A stretch of 45,599 nt of DNA from Kiritimatiellia bacterium (GCA_027858345.1 JAQICX010000118.1:1-45599); one strand, 5' to 3'; numbered from the stretch's first letter, positions 33,218 to 42,513 are shown. The notes: generated by a model not told the origin, from the sequence alone. Program-made: numbers and translations.

Positions 33218-35230
33218 ATGAAATATAGATCAATTGGTGAAACTGCACAGGTTATAATTAAAAATGTTCAAGATTTAATAAGTTTAAAAGATTTAGACGA
33301 TACTCACTGGGTTGCAACAAGTGCTCCACTGGATGCATTTCATTTGAATATTGATTTTTTAAAGTATATTGACACAGGAAATGATGGAAGAATCAGTTCT
33401 GACGAAGTCAAACAGTCCCTAAGGTGGTTTTTTGATATATATGTGGAGCCAAGCAAGCTTAAGATGGGGGTTGATATTCTAGACCCTATCGAACTGAATT
33501 CTGAATCTTCATCTTATAAATCTATTAATGAAGTATATGAGTATATTAAATCTCATTGTGATGATGATAAAGTTCTTTTAAACCATGTTGTTAAACTCAA
33601 AAATGAGATTCAGGCAATAATTATCCAGCAAAGTCCAATTGTTAAGTTAGAAACCATCAGTGATGACGGTTTAAAAGAGTATTTTAGGGACATTATTGCA
33701 ATTCATGGAGGGTGTGAGCATCCTGGAGGTGGGCAAGGTGTCAGCGTGGTTTCTGTTAATGAGTTTCAAGATATTATTGCAAAATGGACTGAGTGGCAGG
33801 CTGTTTCAAATTTATCTGATGATGAGCACAAGACAGAGGTTTTTCCTTTTGCCAAGAGCACCCCTGCTATATATGGAATCTTTAAGTCTGTGAACGATAA
33901 AATAGAACAATATTTTTCGTTGTGTGATTTGGTTAAGCTCGATCCGGAACTTAAAAAGTCATGTTGGCCAAGAATCAATGATGATAGTTTTGTTGATTTA
34001 AAAGATTTGAATCAAGTTAAGGAAATTCTTGGAGAGTCGCCTATTGCTGAACCTAATGCTAACAAACGTCTATTGTTTGAAGAGTTTGTTAATCCTGCAT
34101 ATGTTGAAGCCATAAAGAAGTTCTATAAAGATATCTTTGTTGAGTTGTATGGTCAGGAAGAGGTTATGGAATATAGCCAGTGGCTGAAAATCAAGTCAGT
34201 TTTTGTGCCTTATGAGAGTTGGGTTGCAGCTAAGCCTAAGATTGATATGTCTAAATTTCCTAAAGAGAAGCTGCTATCCTATCTTCAAACAGATATTTCA
34301 TCAAAAGCTCTGGAGTATATAGAATCAATACCTCAGCCAACGGTATCTTTTGATCAGATTACTGTGGCAGAAAAAGCTATGCTTTTTCGAAAGTTGTTTA
34401 TGGCCTTTGCTAATAATTATGTTGCTATGAGCGATTTGTACGATTATAAAAAACCATCCATATTGGAAGAGGGAACTTTGATAATGGATGGACGAAGGTT
34501 TAATCTTGCGATTCGTGTGTTCGATCAAAAAGAGCACATGGTGGTTACAAAGAACTCTTCAACATATGTTATGTATGTTGAGTTGACAAACGAGCCGCTT
34601 AACAAAAAGATAGAAGTGGCGGTTCCTTTGGCAAGAGGTATGAGTGGTTATATAATGATTGGTAAACGAGGAATCTTTGAACACGTTGATGGAACAATTA
34701 TGCAGGCAAAAGTTGTTCAGATTGTTGATTTTCCTGTTAGTTTTGTTGATGCAATTATTAAACCATTCAAGAAACTTGGAGCTACGCTAACAAACAAGAT
34801 TGATTCTATTGCAATAAATGCAGAAAAGAAACTTGCTTCGACAACTGATTCAATGATTGATCCAGATAAAAAAGTGTCACCACCTCCTGCTGCTAATTCA
34901 AATCAAACTGCTGGTATGATTGCAGGCGGTGGTTTCGCAATTGCAGCAATTGGTTCATCTTTGGCATTCATGACTAAGACTTTGTCAGAAATTCATCCAG
35001 GTAAAATTGTGATGTTTATCGTCTGTTTGATTCTTGCAATGTTGATTCCTCTTTCAATCGTTGCCTTTATTCGTCTGGCTCGCAGGGATATCTCATGCTT
35101 GCTTGAAGGAGCTGGCTGGGCAATAAATCCGCGATTAAGAATTACAAAACGTATGAAGAAATATATATCTGAAAAAACAGTTAAAACAATTATTTTTGGT
35201 ATATGCTTCACGCCTCGAAAAACAAAATAA
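33218..35230 (+). CDS. Unknown large protein with EF-hand-like loop and C-terminal membrane segments
   Basis: 670 residues, not recognised as a named family. The N-terminal region has YIDTGNDGRISSDEV, an EF-hand-like loop (Asp 1, Asp 5, Gly 6, Glu 12, but Gly at position 3). A second acidic loop, INDDSFVDLKDL, lies near residue 255. The middle is mixed alpha/beta without known motifs. Two membrane segments lie near 565-585 and 593-618, followed by a basic tail. No signal peptide, so the bulk is probably cytoplasmic. Strong ribosome-binding site AGGAG. No co-transcribed partner is evident. Likely lineage-specific. Confidence 0.7.
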   Translation: MKYRSIGETAQVIIKNVQDLISLKDLDDTHWVATSAPLDAFHLNIDFLKYIDTGNDGRISSDEVKQSLRWFFDIYVEPSKLKMGVDILDPIELNSESSSYKSINEVYEYIKSHCDDDKVLLNHVVKLKNEIQAIIIQQSPIVKLETISDDGLKEYFRDIIAIHGGCEHPGGGQGVSVVSVNEFQDIIAKWTEWQAVSNLSDDEHKTEVFPFAKSTPAIYGIFKSVNDKIEQYFSLCDLVKLDPELKKSCWPRINDDSFVDLKDLNQVKEILGESPIAEPNANKRLLFEEFVNPAYVEAIKKFYKDIFVELYGQEEVMEYSQWLKIKSVFVPYESWVAAKPKIDMSKFPKEKLLSYLQTDISSKALEYIESIPQPTVSFDQITVAEKAMLFRKLFMAFANNYVAMSDLYDYKKPSILEEGTLIMDGRRFNLAIRVFDQKEHMVVTKNSSTYVMYVELTNEPLNKKIEVAVPLARGMSGYIMIGKRGIFEHVDGTIMQAKVVQIVDFPVSFVDAIIKPFKKLGATLTNKIDSIAINAEKKLASTTDSMIDPDKKVSPPPAANSNQTAGMIAGGGFAIAAIGSSLAFMTKTLSEIHPGKIVMFIVCLILAMLIPLSIVAFIRLARRDISCLLEGAGWAINPRLRITKRMKKYISEKTVKTIIFGICFTPRKTK

Positions 35231-35258
35231 TTATTTTCTGTATTTTTTATATCTGATG

Positions 35259-35287
35259 TTGACTTTTGGGATGTTTAGATATATAAT
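35259..35287 (+). promoter_or_regulatory. Strong sigma-70-type promoter for nifJ
   Basis: -35 TTGACT (35259-35264), 17-bp spacer, perfect -10 TATAAT (35282-35287). The leader is about 135 nt. Confidence 0.72.
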
Positions 35288-35364
35288 TCCTAACTTATAT
35301 TTTGTTGAAAATTATGGTGTTTTTTTAATTAAAATTATTTATAAATAGTTAATAATAACAATAT

Positions 35365-35408
35365 ATTACCATGGTTATACCCCTATGTTCTTTAGGAACG
35401 ATGGTAAT
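35365..35408 (+). promoter_or_regulatory. Hairpin in the nifJ leader
   Basis: ATTACCAT (35365-35372) pairs with ATGGTAAT (35401-35408); inside, GTTC and GAAC or CCTA and TAGG can pair. It lies 20 nt before the start codon. Could stabilise the mRNA or act as a cis-regulator; no known riboswitch recognised. Confidence 0.4.
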
Positions 35409-35428
35409 TTTATAGTAGGAGACATTAA

Positions 35429-38400
35429 ATGTCAGATAAGAAAATGATAATGGTTGACGGAAATACCGTTGCCGGGACAGTGGCTCACGCTTTGAGTGAA
35501 GTTTGTGCTATATATCCTATTACACCTTCATCTCCAATGGGTGAAGTTGCAGATAGTTTAAGTGCTATTGGAACTGAAAATATTTGGGGAACAATTCCTA
35601 GAATTATTGAAATGCAATCAGAAGGCGGTGCTGCAGGTGCAGTACATGGTTCTCTAACTTCTGGTGCAATGACTGCTACATTTACAGCTTCTCAAGGGCT
35701 TCTACTTATGATCCCTAACATGTATAAGATTGCCGGTGAACTATGTCCAGCAGTTTTCCATGTTGCAGCTCGTTCTTTGGCTTGTCAGGGTTTGTCTATT
35801 TTTGGTGATCATTCAGATGTTATGGCGGTACGTCAGACAGGTTTTGCAATGTTGGCATCAGCTAGTGTTCAAGAAGCTGCAGATATGGCCCTTGTTGCTC
35901 ATGCTGCAACTCTTGAAGCAAAGGTACCTTTTGTACATTTCTTTGATGGTTTCCGTACATCACATGAAATCCAGAAAATTGAAGAAATCACGAATGACAT
36001 CATCAGAGATGTTGTTGAAGATAAGTACGTGATGGAATTCCGTAAACGTGGATTAAATCCTGAAGCTCCTTCAATGCGTGGTACAGCTCAGAATCCTGAC
36101 GTTTACTTCCAAGGTCGTGAAACTGTTAATAAATATTATGAAGATTGCCCTGCGATTGTCCAGAAGTATATGGATAAGCTAGGAAAATCTACAGGTCGTC
36201 AATATAAACTATTTGATTATGTTGGTGCTCCAGATGCTGAAAGAATTATTATTATAATGGGTTCTGGTGCTGATTCAGTTCATGACACTGTTGAATATCT
36301 TGTAGAAAAAGGCGAAAAAGTTGGCGTAATCAAAGTGCGTTTATATCGTCCTTTCTGTATTAATTCATTTATAGATTCAATTCCTGAAACAACAAAAGCA
36401 ATTTCTGTTCTTGACAGAACAAAAGAGCCTGGTTCGATTGGTGAGCCACTTTATCAGGATGTTCGTACAGCAATTGGTGAAGCAATGAGTGAAGGTTTTG
36501 GTAACATCAAAGTTTATCCAAAGGTTGTTGGCGGTCGTTACGGTCTAGGTTCTAAAGAATTTACACCAGCAATGATCAAAGGCGTTTTGGATAACTTGAA
36601 ACCTGATTCACCTAAGAATCATTTCACAGTTGGTATTATTGATGATGTAACTGATACAAGTATTGATTATGATTCATCATTCAATCCTGCTGTTGAAAAC
36701 CAGTTTGAAGGTATGTTCTACGGTTTGGGATCAGATGGTACAGTTGGTGCCAACAAGAACTCAATCAAGATTATTGGTAGTGAAACAGATAACTACGCTC
36801 AAGGTTACTTTGTGTATGACTCAAAGAAAGCTGGAGCAATGACTGTTTCACATCTAAGATTTGGACCAAAGTTACTTCGTACTCCTTATCTTTGTACAAA
36901 CCCAGACTTTATTGCCTGCCATAACTTCTCTTTTGTAGAAAAGTATGACATGCTTGCAAATGCCAAAGAAGGTGCAACATTCTTGCTTGCAGCTCCATAT
37001 TCAGCATCAGAAATCTGGGCACATCTACCAGATCAGATTGCACAACAAATTATTGATAAGAAGATTAACTTCTATGTAATTGATGCGGTTAACCTTGCTA
37101 TTGAATTAGGTCTTGGTGCTCGTATCAACACAATCATGCAGTCATGTTTCTTCAAAATCTCAGGTATTCTTCCTGGCGACGAAGCAATTGCTTGTTTGAA
37201 AGCTGCAATTAAGAAAACATACGGCAAAAAAGGTGATAAAATCGTTCAAAGCAACTACAAAGCCGTGGATGGTGCGTTAAGTGCAATTGAAAAGGTTGAA
37301 GTTCCTTCAGCTGTTGCCGGTAAAGTTCACATGCATAAAGTTGTTTCAGATGATGCTCCAGAATTTGTTAAAGATGTTACAGCAACATTAATGCAGATGA
37401 AAGGTGATGAACTACCAGTTAGCAAGATGCCTGAAGATGGTACATGGCCAACAGGTACAACTAAGTTCGAAAAACGTAACATTGCAGTTGAGATTCCTGT
37501 CTGGAAACCAGAACTATGTATCCAATGTACACAATGTTCTCTGGTATGTCCTCATGCAGCTATTCGTGCAAAAGTTTATGATGCTTCTCTATTAGAAAAA
37601 GCACCTGAAACATTTAAAACAGTTGAAGCTAAAGGCAAGGATTTCGCTGGCTTGAATTTCACAATTCAATGTGCTCCTGAAGATTGTACTGGTTGTGGCG
37701 CTTGTGTTGAAAAATGTCCGGGACTGGAAAGAGATGCAGACAAGAAACCAACAGGCGTTAAAGCTATTAATATGGAAGATCAGATTCCTATTCGCGAAAC
37801 AGAAGCAGCAAACTGGGACTTCTTTATGAATGTTCTACCTGAAGTTGATCAGTCAAAACTTAATAAGTCATCAATCAAAGGTAGTCAGTTATCACCAGCT
37901 CTATTTGAGTTTTCTGGTGCATGTGCAGGTTGTGGTGAAACAGCTTACGTTAAGTTGCTTTCTCAACTGTTTGGGGACAGAACTATGATTGCTAATGCAA
38001 CAGGTTGTTCATCTATTTACGGTGGTAACTTACCTGCAACTCCATATACAACTCGTGCAGATGGTTGTGGACCAGTCTGGTCAAACTCTCTATTCGAAGA
38101 TAATGCTGAATTTGGCTTTGGTATGAGATTGGCTGTAGACAAGTTTAATCAATATGCTCTTGAGCTTGTTGACAAGCTGTTAGCCAAGTGTGAATTACCT
38201 GCAGAACCTAAGGCTCTATTAGAAGCTATTAAGGGTGCAGATCAATCTTCACAAGCTCTTGTTGACGAACAGCGTGATAGAGTAAGAGAACTTAAAGCTC
38301 TTCTTGAAAGTTGTGAAGAAAAGGGTGAAACAGGTGTTCAACTGCTATCTGTTGCTGACTACTTGATTAAGAAATCAGTATGGATTGTTGGTGGAGACGG

Positions 38401-39025
38401 TTGGGCCTATGATATAGGTTACGGTGGTTTAGATCATGTTCTTGCTTCTGGCGAGAATGTTAACTTCCTTGTTTTGGATACAGAAGTTTATTCAAACACA
38501 GGTGGTCAGGCTTCTAAAGCTACACCAATTGGTGCTGTTGCTAAGTTTGCTGCAGCTGGTAAACCACAGATGAAAAAAGATCTTGGAATGATTTCCATGA
38601 CTTATGGTAACATCTATGTTGCACAAGTTGCAATGGGTGCTAATCCAGCACAAGTTGTTAAGGCTTTCATGGAAGCTGAAGCTTATGATGGTCCTTCAAT
38701 CATCTTGGCTTACTCTCATTGTATCAGTCATGGTATAAACATGACTACTGGTCTTAATAATCAAAAAGAGATTGTAGAATCTGGTCACTGGCCGCTATAT
38801 CGCTTTAACCCTGCTAAAGATGGTAACCCACTTACTCTCGACAGCAAGGCTCCAACTATAAAGTTTAGTGAACAGGCTATGAAAGAAAACCGCTTTAAGG
38901 TTCTAGCTCGTGTAGATAAAGCACGTGCTGAAATGTTGCTTGCTAAAGGCGATGCTTTCTTTGATAAGAAATACAAGCTTCTAGAGAATCTTGCTGCAAT
39001 GTCATGTGATTGCGACAGCGAGTAA
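35429..39025 (+). CDS. nifJ: Pyruvate:ferredoxin (flavodoxin) oxidoreductase
   Basis: 1198-residue homodimer-type PFOR that oxidises pyruvate with CoA to acetyl-CoA, CO2 and reduced ferredoxin. Domain order: pyrimidine-binding N-terminal domain (YPITPSSPMGEVAD, EGGAAGAVHGSL), transketolase-C-like and gamma domains, a two-cluster ferredoxin domain (CIQCTQCSLVCP about 694-705, CTGCGACVEKCPG about 753-765), an extra [4Fe-4S] motif GACAGCGETAY, and the TPP-binding domain (GDGWAYDIGYGG near 990, SNTGGQASKATP). Length is normal. AGGAG precedes the ATG. Own promoter and tandem terminators. Oxygen-sensitive enzyme, which fits anaerobic life and feeds Pta and AckA downstream. Confidence 0.98.
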   Translation: MSDKKMIMVDGNTVAGTVAHALSEVCAIYPITPSSPMGEVADSLSAIGTENIWGTIPRIIEMQSEGGAAGAVHGSLTSGAMTATFTASQGLLLMIPNMYKIAGELCPAVFHVAARSLACQGLSIFGDHSDVMAVRQTGFAMLASASVQEAADMALVAHAATLEAKVPFVHFFDGFRTSHEIQKIEEITNDIIRDVVEDKYVMEFRKRGLNPEAPSMRGTAQNPDVYFQGRETVNKYYEDCPAIVQKYMDKLGKSTGRQYKLFDYVGAPDAERIIIIMGSGADSVHDTVEYLVEKGEKVGVIKVRLYRPFCINSFIDSIPETTKAISVLDRTKEPGSIGEPLYQDVRTAIGEAMSEGFGNIKVYPKVVGGRYGLGSKEFTPAMIKGVLDNLKPDSPKNHFTVGIIDDVTDTSIDYDSSFNPAVENQFEGMFYGLGSDGTVGANKNSIKIIGSETDNYAQGYFVYDSKKAGAMTVSHLRFGPKLLRTPYLCTNPDFIACHNFSFVEKYDMLANAKEGATFLLAAPYSASEIWAHLPDQIAQQIIDKKINFYVIDAVNLAIELGLGARINTIMQSCFFKISGILPGDEAIACLKAAIKKTYGKKGDKIVQSNYKAVDGALSAIEKVEVPSAVAGKVHMHKVVSDDAPEFVKDVTATLMQMKGDELPVSKMPEDGTWPTGTTKFEKRNIAVEIPVWKPELCIQCTQCSLVCPHAAIRAKVYDASLLEKAPETFKTVEAKGKDFAGLNFTIQCAPEDCTGCGACVEKCPGLERDADKKPTGVKAINMEDQIPIRETEAANWDFFMNVLPEVDQSKLNKSSIKGSQLSPALFEFSGACAGCGETAYVKLLSQLFGDRTMIANATGCSSIYGGNLPATPYTTRADGCGPVWSNSLFEDNAEFGFGMRLAVDKFNQYALELVDKLLAKCELPAEPKALLEAIKGADQSSQALVDEQRDRVRELKALLESCEEKGETGVQLLSVADYLIKKSVWIVGGDGWAYDIGYGGLDHVLASGENVNFLVLDTEVYSNTGGQASKATPIGAVAKFAAAGKPQMKKDLGMISMTYGNIYVAQVAMGANPAQVVKAFMEAEAYDGPSIILAYSHCISHGINMTTGLNNQKEIVESGHWPLYRFNPAKDGNPLTLDSKAPTIKFSEQAMKENRFKVLARVDKARAEMLLAKGDAFFDKKYKLLENLAAMSCDCDSE

Positions 39026-39034
39026 ATATGTGAT

Positions 39035-39072
39035 AATGTTTAGTTATTAGTACATATCAACTAAACATTTTT
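39035..39072 (+). terminator. First hairpin after nifJ, probable terminator
   Basis: Perfect 11-bp stem AATGTTTAGTT / AACTAAACATT (39035-39069) followed by a short T-run (39068-39072). Confidence 0.62.
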
Positions 39073-39077
39073 CTGCG

Positions 39078-39111
39078 AAAAGGACGACTTCAAAAGTCGT
39101 CCTTTTTTTTT
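39078..39111 (+). terminator. Main rho-independent terminator of nifJ
   Basis: Perfect 13-bp stem AAAAGGACGACTT-CAA-AAGTCGTCCTTTT followed by further T's. Directly after the first hairpin. Confidence 0.95.
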
Positions 39112-39232
39112 GCCTTTTTTAGTTGAAAAAATGATAAAAAAAGTTCAATATACCGCTTTGATTGTGTCATTCTTAAAATGTGGTGTTTTGTGATAGCAAA
39201 TATATACGTTAAAAATTTTAATATATATCAAG

Positions 39233-39255
39233 TTGACAAAAAAACTATTTTGTCA
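39233..39255 (+). promoter_or_regulatory. Dyad operator candidate overlapping a TTGACA box upstream of pta
   Basis: TGACAAAA-N6-TTTTGTCA (39234-39255) is a perfect 8-bp dyad, and TTGACA (39233-39238) matches the -35 consensus exactly. No good -10 at 17 bp was found (TTTTTA). A repressor or activator site about 105 bp upstream of pta is plausible. Confidence 0.45.
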
Positions 39256-39360
39256 TTTTTAAATTGCTTGAAGATTGAATAATCAAAGTATCTGTTAAGT
39301 ATATTTAGCTATGGATGATTCCATAAATCTACTGTTTTCTAAAGAAAGTTTAAAGGAAAA

Positions 39361-40941
39361 ATGAATAGTCTATTTGTTACCTCACTAAGTGAGAGTATGG
39401 CAAAATCATCTTTTGCCAAAGCCATCCTTGAGCAGATTGGTGAAAAAAGTTCAGTATTGTACAAACCCGTTGTATCCTGCACAACATGCGGCAGTTGTAA
39501 AGAAAGCTGCGAATCCAGTTTCACATTTGATGAAGTTTCACAGCTTCTAGCTGGTGGAGAAAAGGATTTTGTTGTTAATAAAGTTCTTGCTGATTATAGT
39601 GCCTTGTCAAAAAAATATGATTTTGTGGTCTGTGAAGGTACTGATTATAAGACATTGGGTAAATTTGTTGAATTTGATCTTATGACAAGTATCATTTCAA
39701 ACATTGATGTTCCTGTCGTGGTTGTTCTTGATGAAGATAAAAATAAGAAGAGTTGCAATGTGACAGCTTCGACACTAAGCATTATTACTTCAGCTGGTTG
39801 TAGAGTGGCTGCAGTTGTCGGCTGCGGTTCTGAAAGTATATCCTGCTCTGATAAAATAGTAAAGTATACTTCGTGTGTTAAACCTTTGCCAACTGTTGCA
39901 GCAGGTGAAGTTACAAAAGAAATTGTTGATATTGTTCTAGCAATGGAACCATCAAAAGTTACTCCAGGAATGTTTGAATTGGAACTTCTTAATAGAGCAG
40001 CAGCAAACAAACAGACAATTGTACTGCCTGAAGGTACAGAACCAAGAATTTTAGAAGCAGCAGATGAATTGCTCAAAAAAGAGATTTGTAACATTGTTTT
40101 AATTGGTAATGAAACTGAGGTTAAAGATGCCATTGAATCAGCTGGCTTGGAATGTCCAGGCATTGATATTGTTGATCCTTTGACCGACTCACGCAAGGAA
40201 GCATATGCACAAGAACTTGCTGAATTGCGTAAGAAAAAAGGGATGACATACGAAGATGCATGTGAAACTCTAAAAGATGAAACATATTATGCCACAATGA
40301 TGGTTTATAAAGGTGATGCAAGTGGAATGGTTTCAGGCGCAATTCATAGTACAGCAAACACCGTTCGTCCAGCACTTCAGATTATCAAAACAAAACCTGG
40401 TGCTTCAATTGTATCAAGTGTATTTTTTATGTGCCTTGCTGAAAAAGTTTGGGTGTTTGGCGATTGTGCCGTTAACCCAAAGCCAACTCCAGAACAGTTG
40501 GCTGAAATTGCAATTTCATCTGCCGAAACAGCAAAACAGTTTGGCGTTGACCCAGTGGTAGCATTTTTGAGCTATTCAAGTGGATCAAGTGGCACAGGAG
40601 AAGATGTTGAGAAGGTGATTAAGGCAGTTAGTGTTGCAAGAGCAACAGCACCTGATGTTATTCTTGACGGACCTCTTCAGTTTGATGCAGCTTCAACACC
40701 TTCTGTTGCAGAGACAAAAGTTCCTGACAGCAAGGTTGCCGGCAAAGCAAATGTATTTGTCTTTCCTGATCTGAATGCCGGAAACAACTGTTACAAGGCT
40801 GTTCAGAGAACTGCAGATGCTGTGGCTGTGGGTCCTGTTCTTCAAGGTCTTAAAAAACCTGTAAATGATTTGAGTAGGGGATGTAAAGTTCCTGATGTAA
40901 TTAACACGATTGCAATTACTGCAATTCAGGCACAAGGGTAA
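39361..40941 (+). CDS. pta: Phosphate acetyltransferase with short divergent N-terminal domain
   Basis: 526-residue enzyme converting acetyl-CoA and phosphate to acetyl phosphate. The catalytic PTA_PTB domain spans about 205-526 (RAAANKQTIVLPEGTEPRIL, KGDASGMVSGAIHSTANTVRPALQ, SYSSGSSGTG, GPLQFDAA, VFVFPDLNAGNNCYKAVQR). The first 200 residues are a shortened relative of the P-loop-like N-terminal domain of long Pta proteins: the nucleotide-binding loop is lost, and SCTTCGSCKESCESS adds four cysteines. Normal long forms are about 700 aa, short ones about 330. AAAGGA precedes the ATG. AckA follows after 238 bp. Confidence 0.95.
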   Translation: MNSLFVTSLSESMAKSSFAKAILEQIGEKSSVLYKPVVSCTTCGSCKESCESSFTFDEVSQLLAGGEKDFVVNKVLADYSALSKKYDFVVCEGTDYKTLGKFVEFDLMTSIISNIDVPVVVVLDEDKNKKSCNVTASTLSIITSAGCRVAAVVGCGSESISCSDKIVKYTSCVKPLPTVAAGEVTKEIVDIVLAMEPSKVTPGMFELELLNRAAANKQTIVLPEGTEPRILEAADELLKKEICNIVLIGNETEVKDAIESAGLECPGIDIVDPLTDSRKEAYAQELAELRKKKGMTYEDACETLKDETYYATMMVYKGDASGMVSGAIHSTANTVRPALQIIKTKPGASIVSSVFFMCLAEKVWVFGDCAVNPKPTPEQLAEIAISSAETAKQFGVDPVVAFLSYSSGSSGTGEDVEKVIKAVSVARATAPDVILDGPLQFDAASTPSVAETKVPDSKVAGKANVFVFPDLNAGNNCYKAVQRTADAVAVGPVLQGLKKPVNDLSRGCKVPDVINTIAITAIQAQG

Positions 40942-40943
40942 CT

Positions 40944-40978
40944 CAATTAACAATTATAAATTACGAATTAAGAATTGA
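40944..40978. repeat. Heptamer cluster after pta
   Basis: CAATTAA, CAATTAT, AAATTAC, GAATTAA, GAATTGA in 7-nt register, starting 3 bp after the pta stop. Close relative of 24463-24497. Confidence 0.82.
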
Positions 40979-40999
40979 TGAAAGTTGCAAGTTCGGAAG

Positions 41000-41042
41000 C
41001 GCATATATATATATATGCGAGTTGAGGACTGGCGGAGTCAGT
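41000..41042. repeat. AT palindrome and GGC-type hairpin between pta and ackA
   Basis: CGC-(AT)7-GCG is a perfect 20-bp palindrome (41000-41019). ACTGGC-GGA-GTCAGT (41028-41042) is a variant of the GGC-gga-GCC hairpins at 22368 and 22408. Confidence 0.75.
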
Positions 41043-41073
41043 TGTATCACCTTGATGCTTTGACTGTGAATTT

Positions 41074-41115
41074 TTAACTTAATACTTAGCACGTATCACT
41101 TAGCACTTAATTTGT
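41074..41115. repeat. Heptamer cluster upstream of ackA
   Basis: TTAACTT, AATACTT, AGCACGT, ATCACTT, AGCACTT, AATTTGT in 7-nt register, six units. Confidence 0.78.
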
Positions 41116-41179
41116 AGTAATGTATTGAAGATATTAAAAAACGAAGAAACAACATTATGAAAGGTTGTATAAAATATAA

Positions 41180-42391
41180 ATGAAAGTTTTAGTAATAAAC
41201 GCCGGTAGCTCATCAATTAAATATCAGTTGATTGAGTTGGATAATGATTTTACACTATGTTCTGGCCTGGTCGAGAAGATAGGTGAAGATACTGGAAATT
41301 TCAAGCATAAATATGTTAAAAATGGTGAAGATTGTGTTTTGACAAAGGAAACAGTATTTCCAGATCATAAGGCAGGTATGCTTCTGATTGTTGACTTGCT
41401 TGTTGATAAGGATGTTGGTGTGATTGCTGATAAGTCGGAAATTGAAGCTGTTGGCCATCGAATTGTTCACGGTGGTGAAACTTTCTTTGCTCCAGCCCTC
41501 ATTAATGAAGCTACAATTGAAGGTATAAGAATAGCTGTTCCATTGGCGCCACTTCATAACCCCGGCCATCTGATGGGAATTGAGGTTGCAATGAATGTTT
41601 TTGAAAACGTGCCTCAAGTCGCAGTGTTTGACACGGCATTTCATCAAACAATGCCTAAAAAAGCCTATATATATCCATTGCCAATGAGTTATTACACAGA
41701 TTATGGTGTGAGACGTTATGGCATGCACGGAACTTCTCATCAATACATTACAGAAGCCACTGCCGCATATTTGAACAAGCCAATAGAAGAAACAACACTG
41801 ATTTCTCTTCATCTCGGAAATGGTGCAAGTGTTGCAGCCGTCAAAAACGGAAAATGTGTTGATACATCAATGGGACTAACACCGCTAGCAGGTGTAATGA
41901 TGGGTACTCGTTGTGGTGATATTGATCCATCTATTCATGCCTTCCTTGCTCGTAATTACGATATTGACCCTCTTGAATTTGATTCAATTATGAACAAAGA
42001 AAGTGGTCTTAAAGGTATTGTTGGAACAAATGATATGCGTGAAGTCATTGGATTAATGCAAGCTGGAAATGAAGAAGCCACTCTTGGTTTTGAAATGTTC
42101 TGCTATAGAATCAAAAAGTATATTGGAACATACAGTGCAATTCTTGGAAAAGTTGATGCAATTGTATTTACTGCTGGCATTGGTGAAAATAATCCTTTGA
42201 TTAGATCAAAATGCTGCGAAGGTCTGGAAAACATGGGAATCATAATAGATGAAGAAAAAGACTACCATGTAACTGAAGAACATCCGGAAATCAACACTGA
42301 AGATTCCCCCGTCAAAATTTTGGTACTCCCAACTGCTGAAGAACTCCAGATTGCAAGAAAAACTCTTGAAGTTGTCAACGCATCACGATAA
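41180..42391 (+). CDS. ackA: Acetate kinase
   Basis: 403-residue ASKHA-fold kinase making acetate and ATP from acetyl phosphate. N-terminal VLVINAGSSSIKYQL; HRIVHGGE (about 93-100); VFDTAFHQTMP; RRYGMHGTSHQYI; HLGNGASVAAVKNGKCVDTSMGLTPLAGVMMGTRCGDIDP; FTAGIGENNPLIR near the C-terminus. Length is normal. The ribosome-binding site GAAAGG is rather far (about 14 nt) from the ATG. Forms the ATP-yielding end of fermentation with nifJ and pta. Ends at a strong terminator. Confidence 0.98.
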   Translation: MKVLVINAGSSSIKYQLIELDNDFTLCSGLVEKIGEDTGNFKHKYVKNGEDCVLTKETVFPDHKAGMLLIVDLLVDKDVGVIADKSEIEAVGHRIVHGGETFFAPALINEATIEGIRIAVPLAPLHNPGHLMGIEVAMNVFENVPQVAVFDTAFHQTMPKKAYIYPLPMSYYTDYGVRRYGMHGTSHQYITEATAAYLNKPIEETTLISLHLGNGASVAAVKNGKCVDTSMGLTPLAGVMMGTRCGDIDPSIHAFLARNYDIDPLEFDSIMNKESGLKGIVGTNDMREVIGLMQAGNEEATLGFEMFCYRIKKYIGTYSAILGKVDAIVFTAGIGENNPLIRSKCCEGLENMGIIIDEEKDYHVTEEHPEINTEDSPVKILVLPTAEELQIARKTLEVVNASR

Positions 42392-42513
42392 ATATGGCTA
42401 CCAGTTTGATTCATATAATGTAATTAATGCTATGTGAAAAGGCTTTAGTATTAAAAGTTTATGCATTTTATGAATCTTGCACTAAACAGATAAGCCATAA
42501 TAGTTCTTTTTAC

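Noticed and set aside
39645-40196. 183-codon ORF antisense to pta
   Set aside because: Shadow of the pta coding frame; no family resemblance.
41255-41812. 185-codon ORF antisense to ackA
   Set aside because: Shadow of the well-supported ackA frame with His/Cys-rich composition typical of antisense translation.
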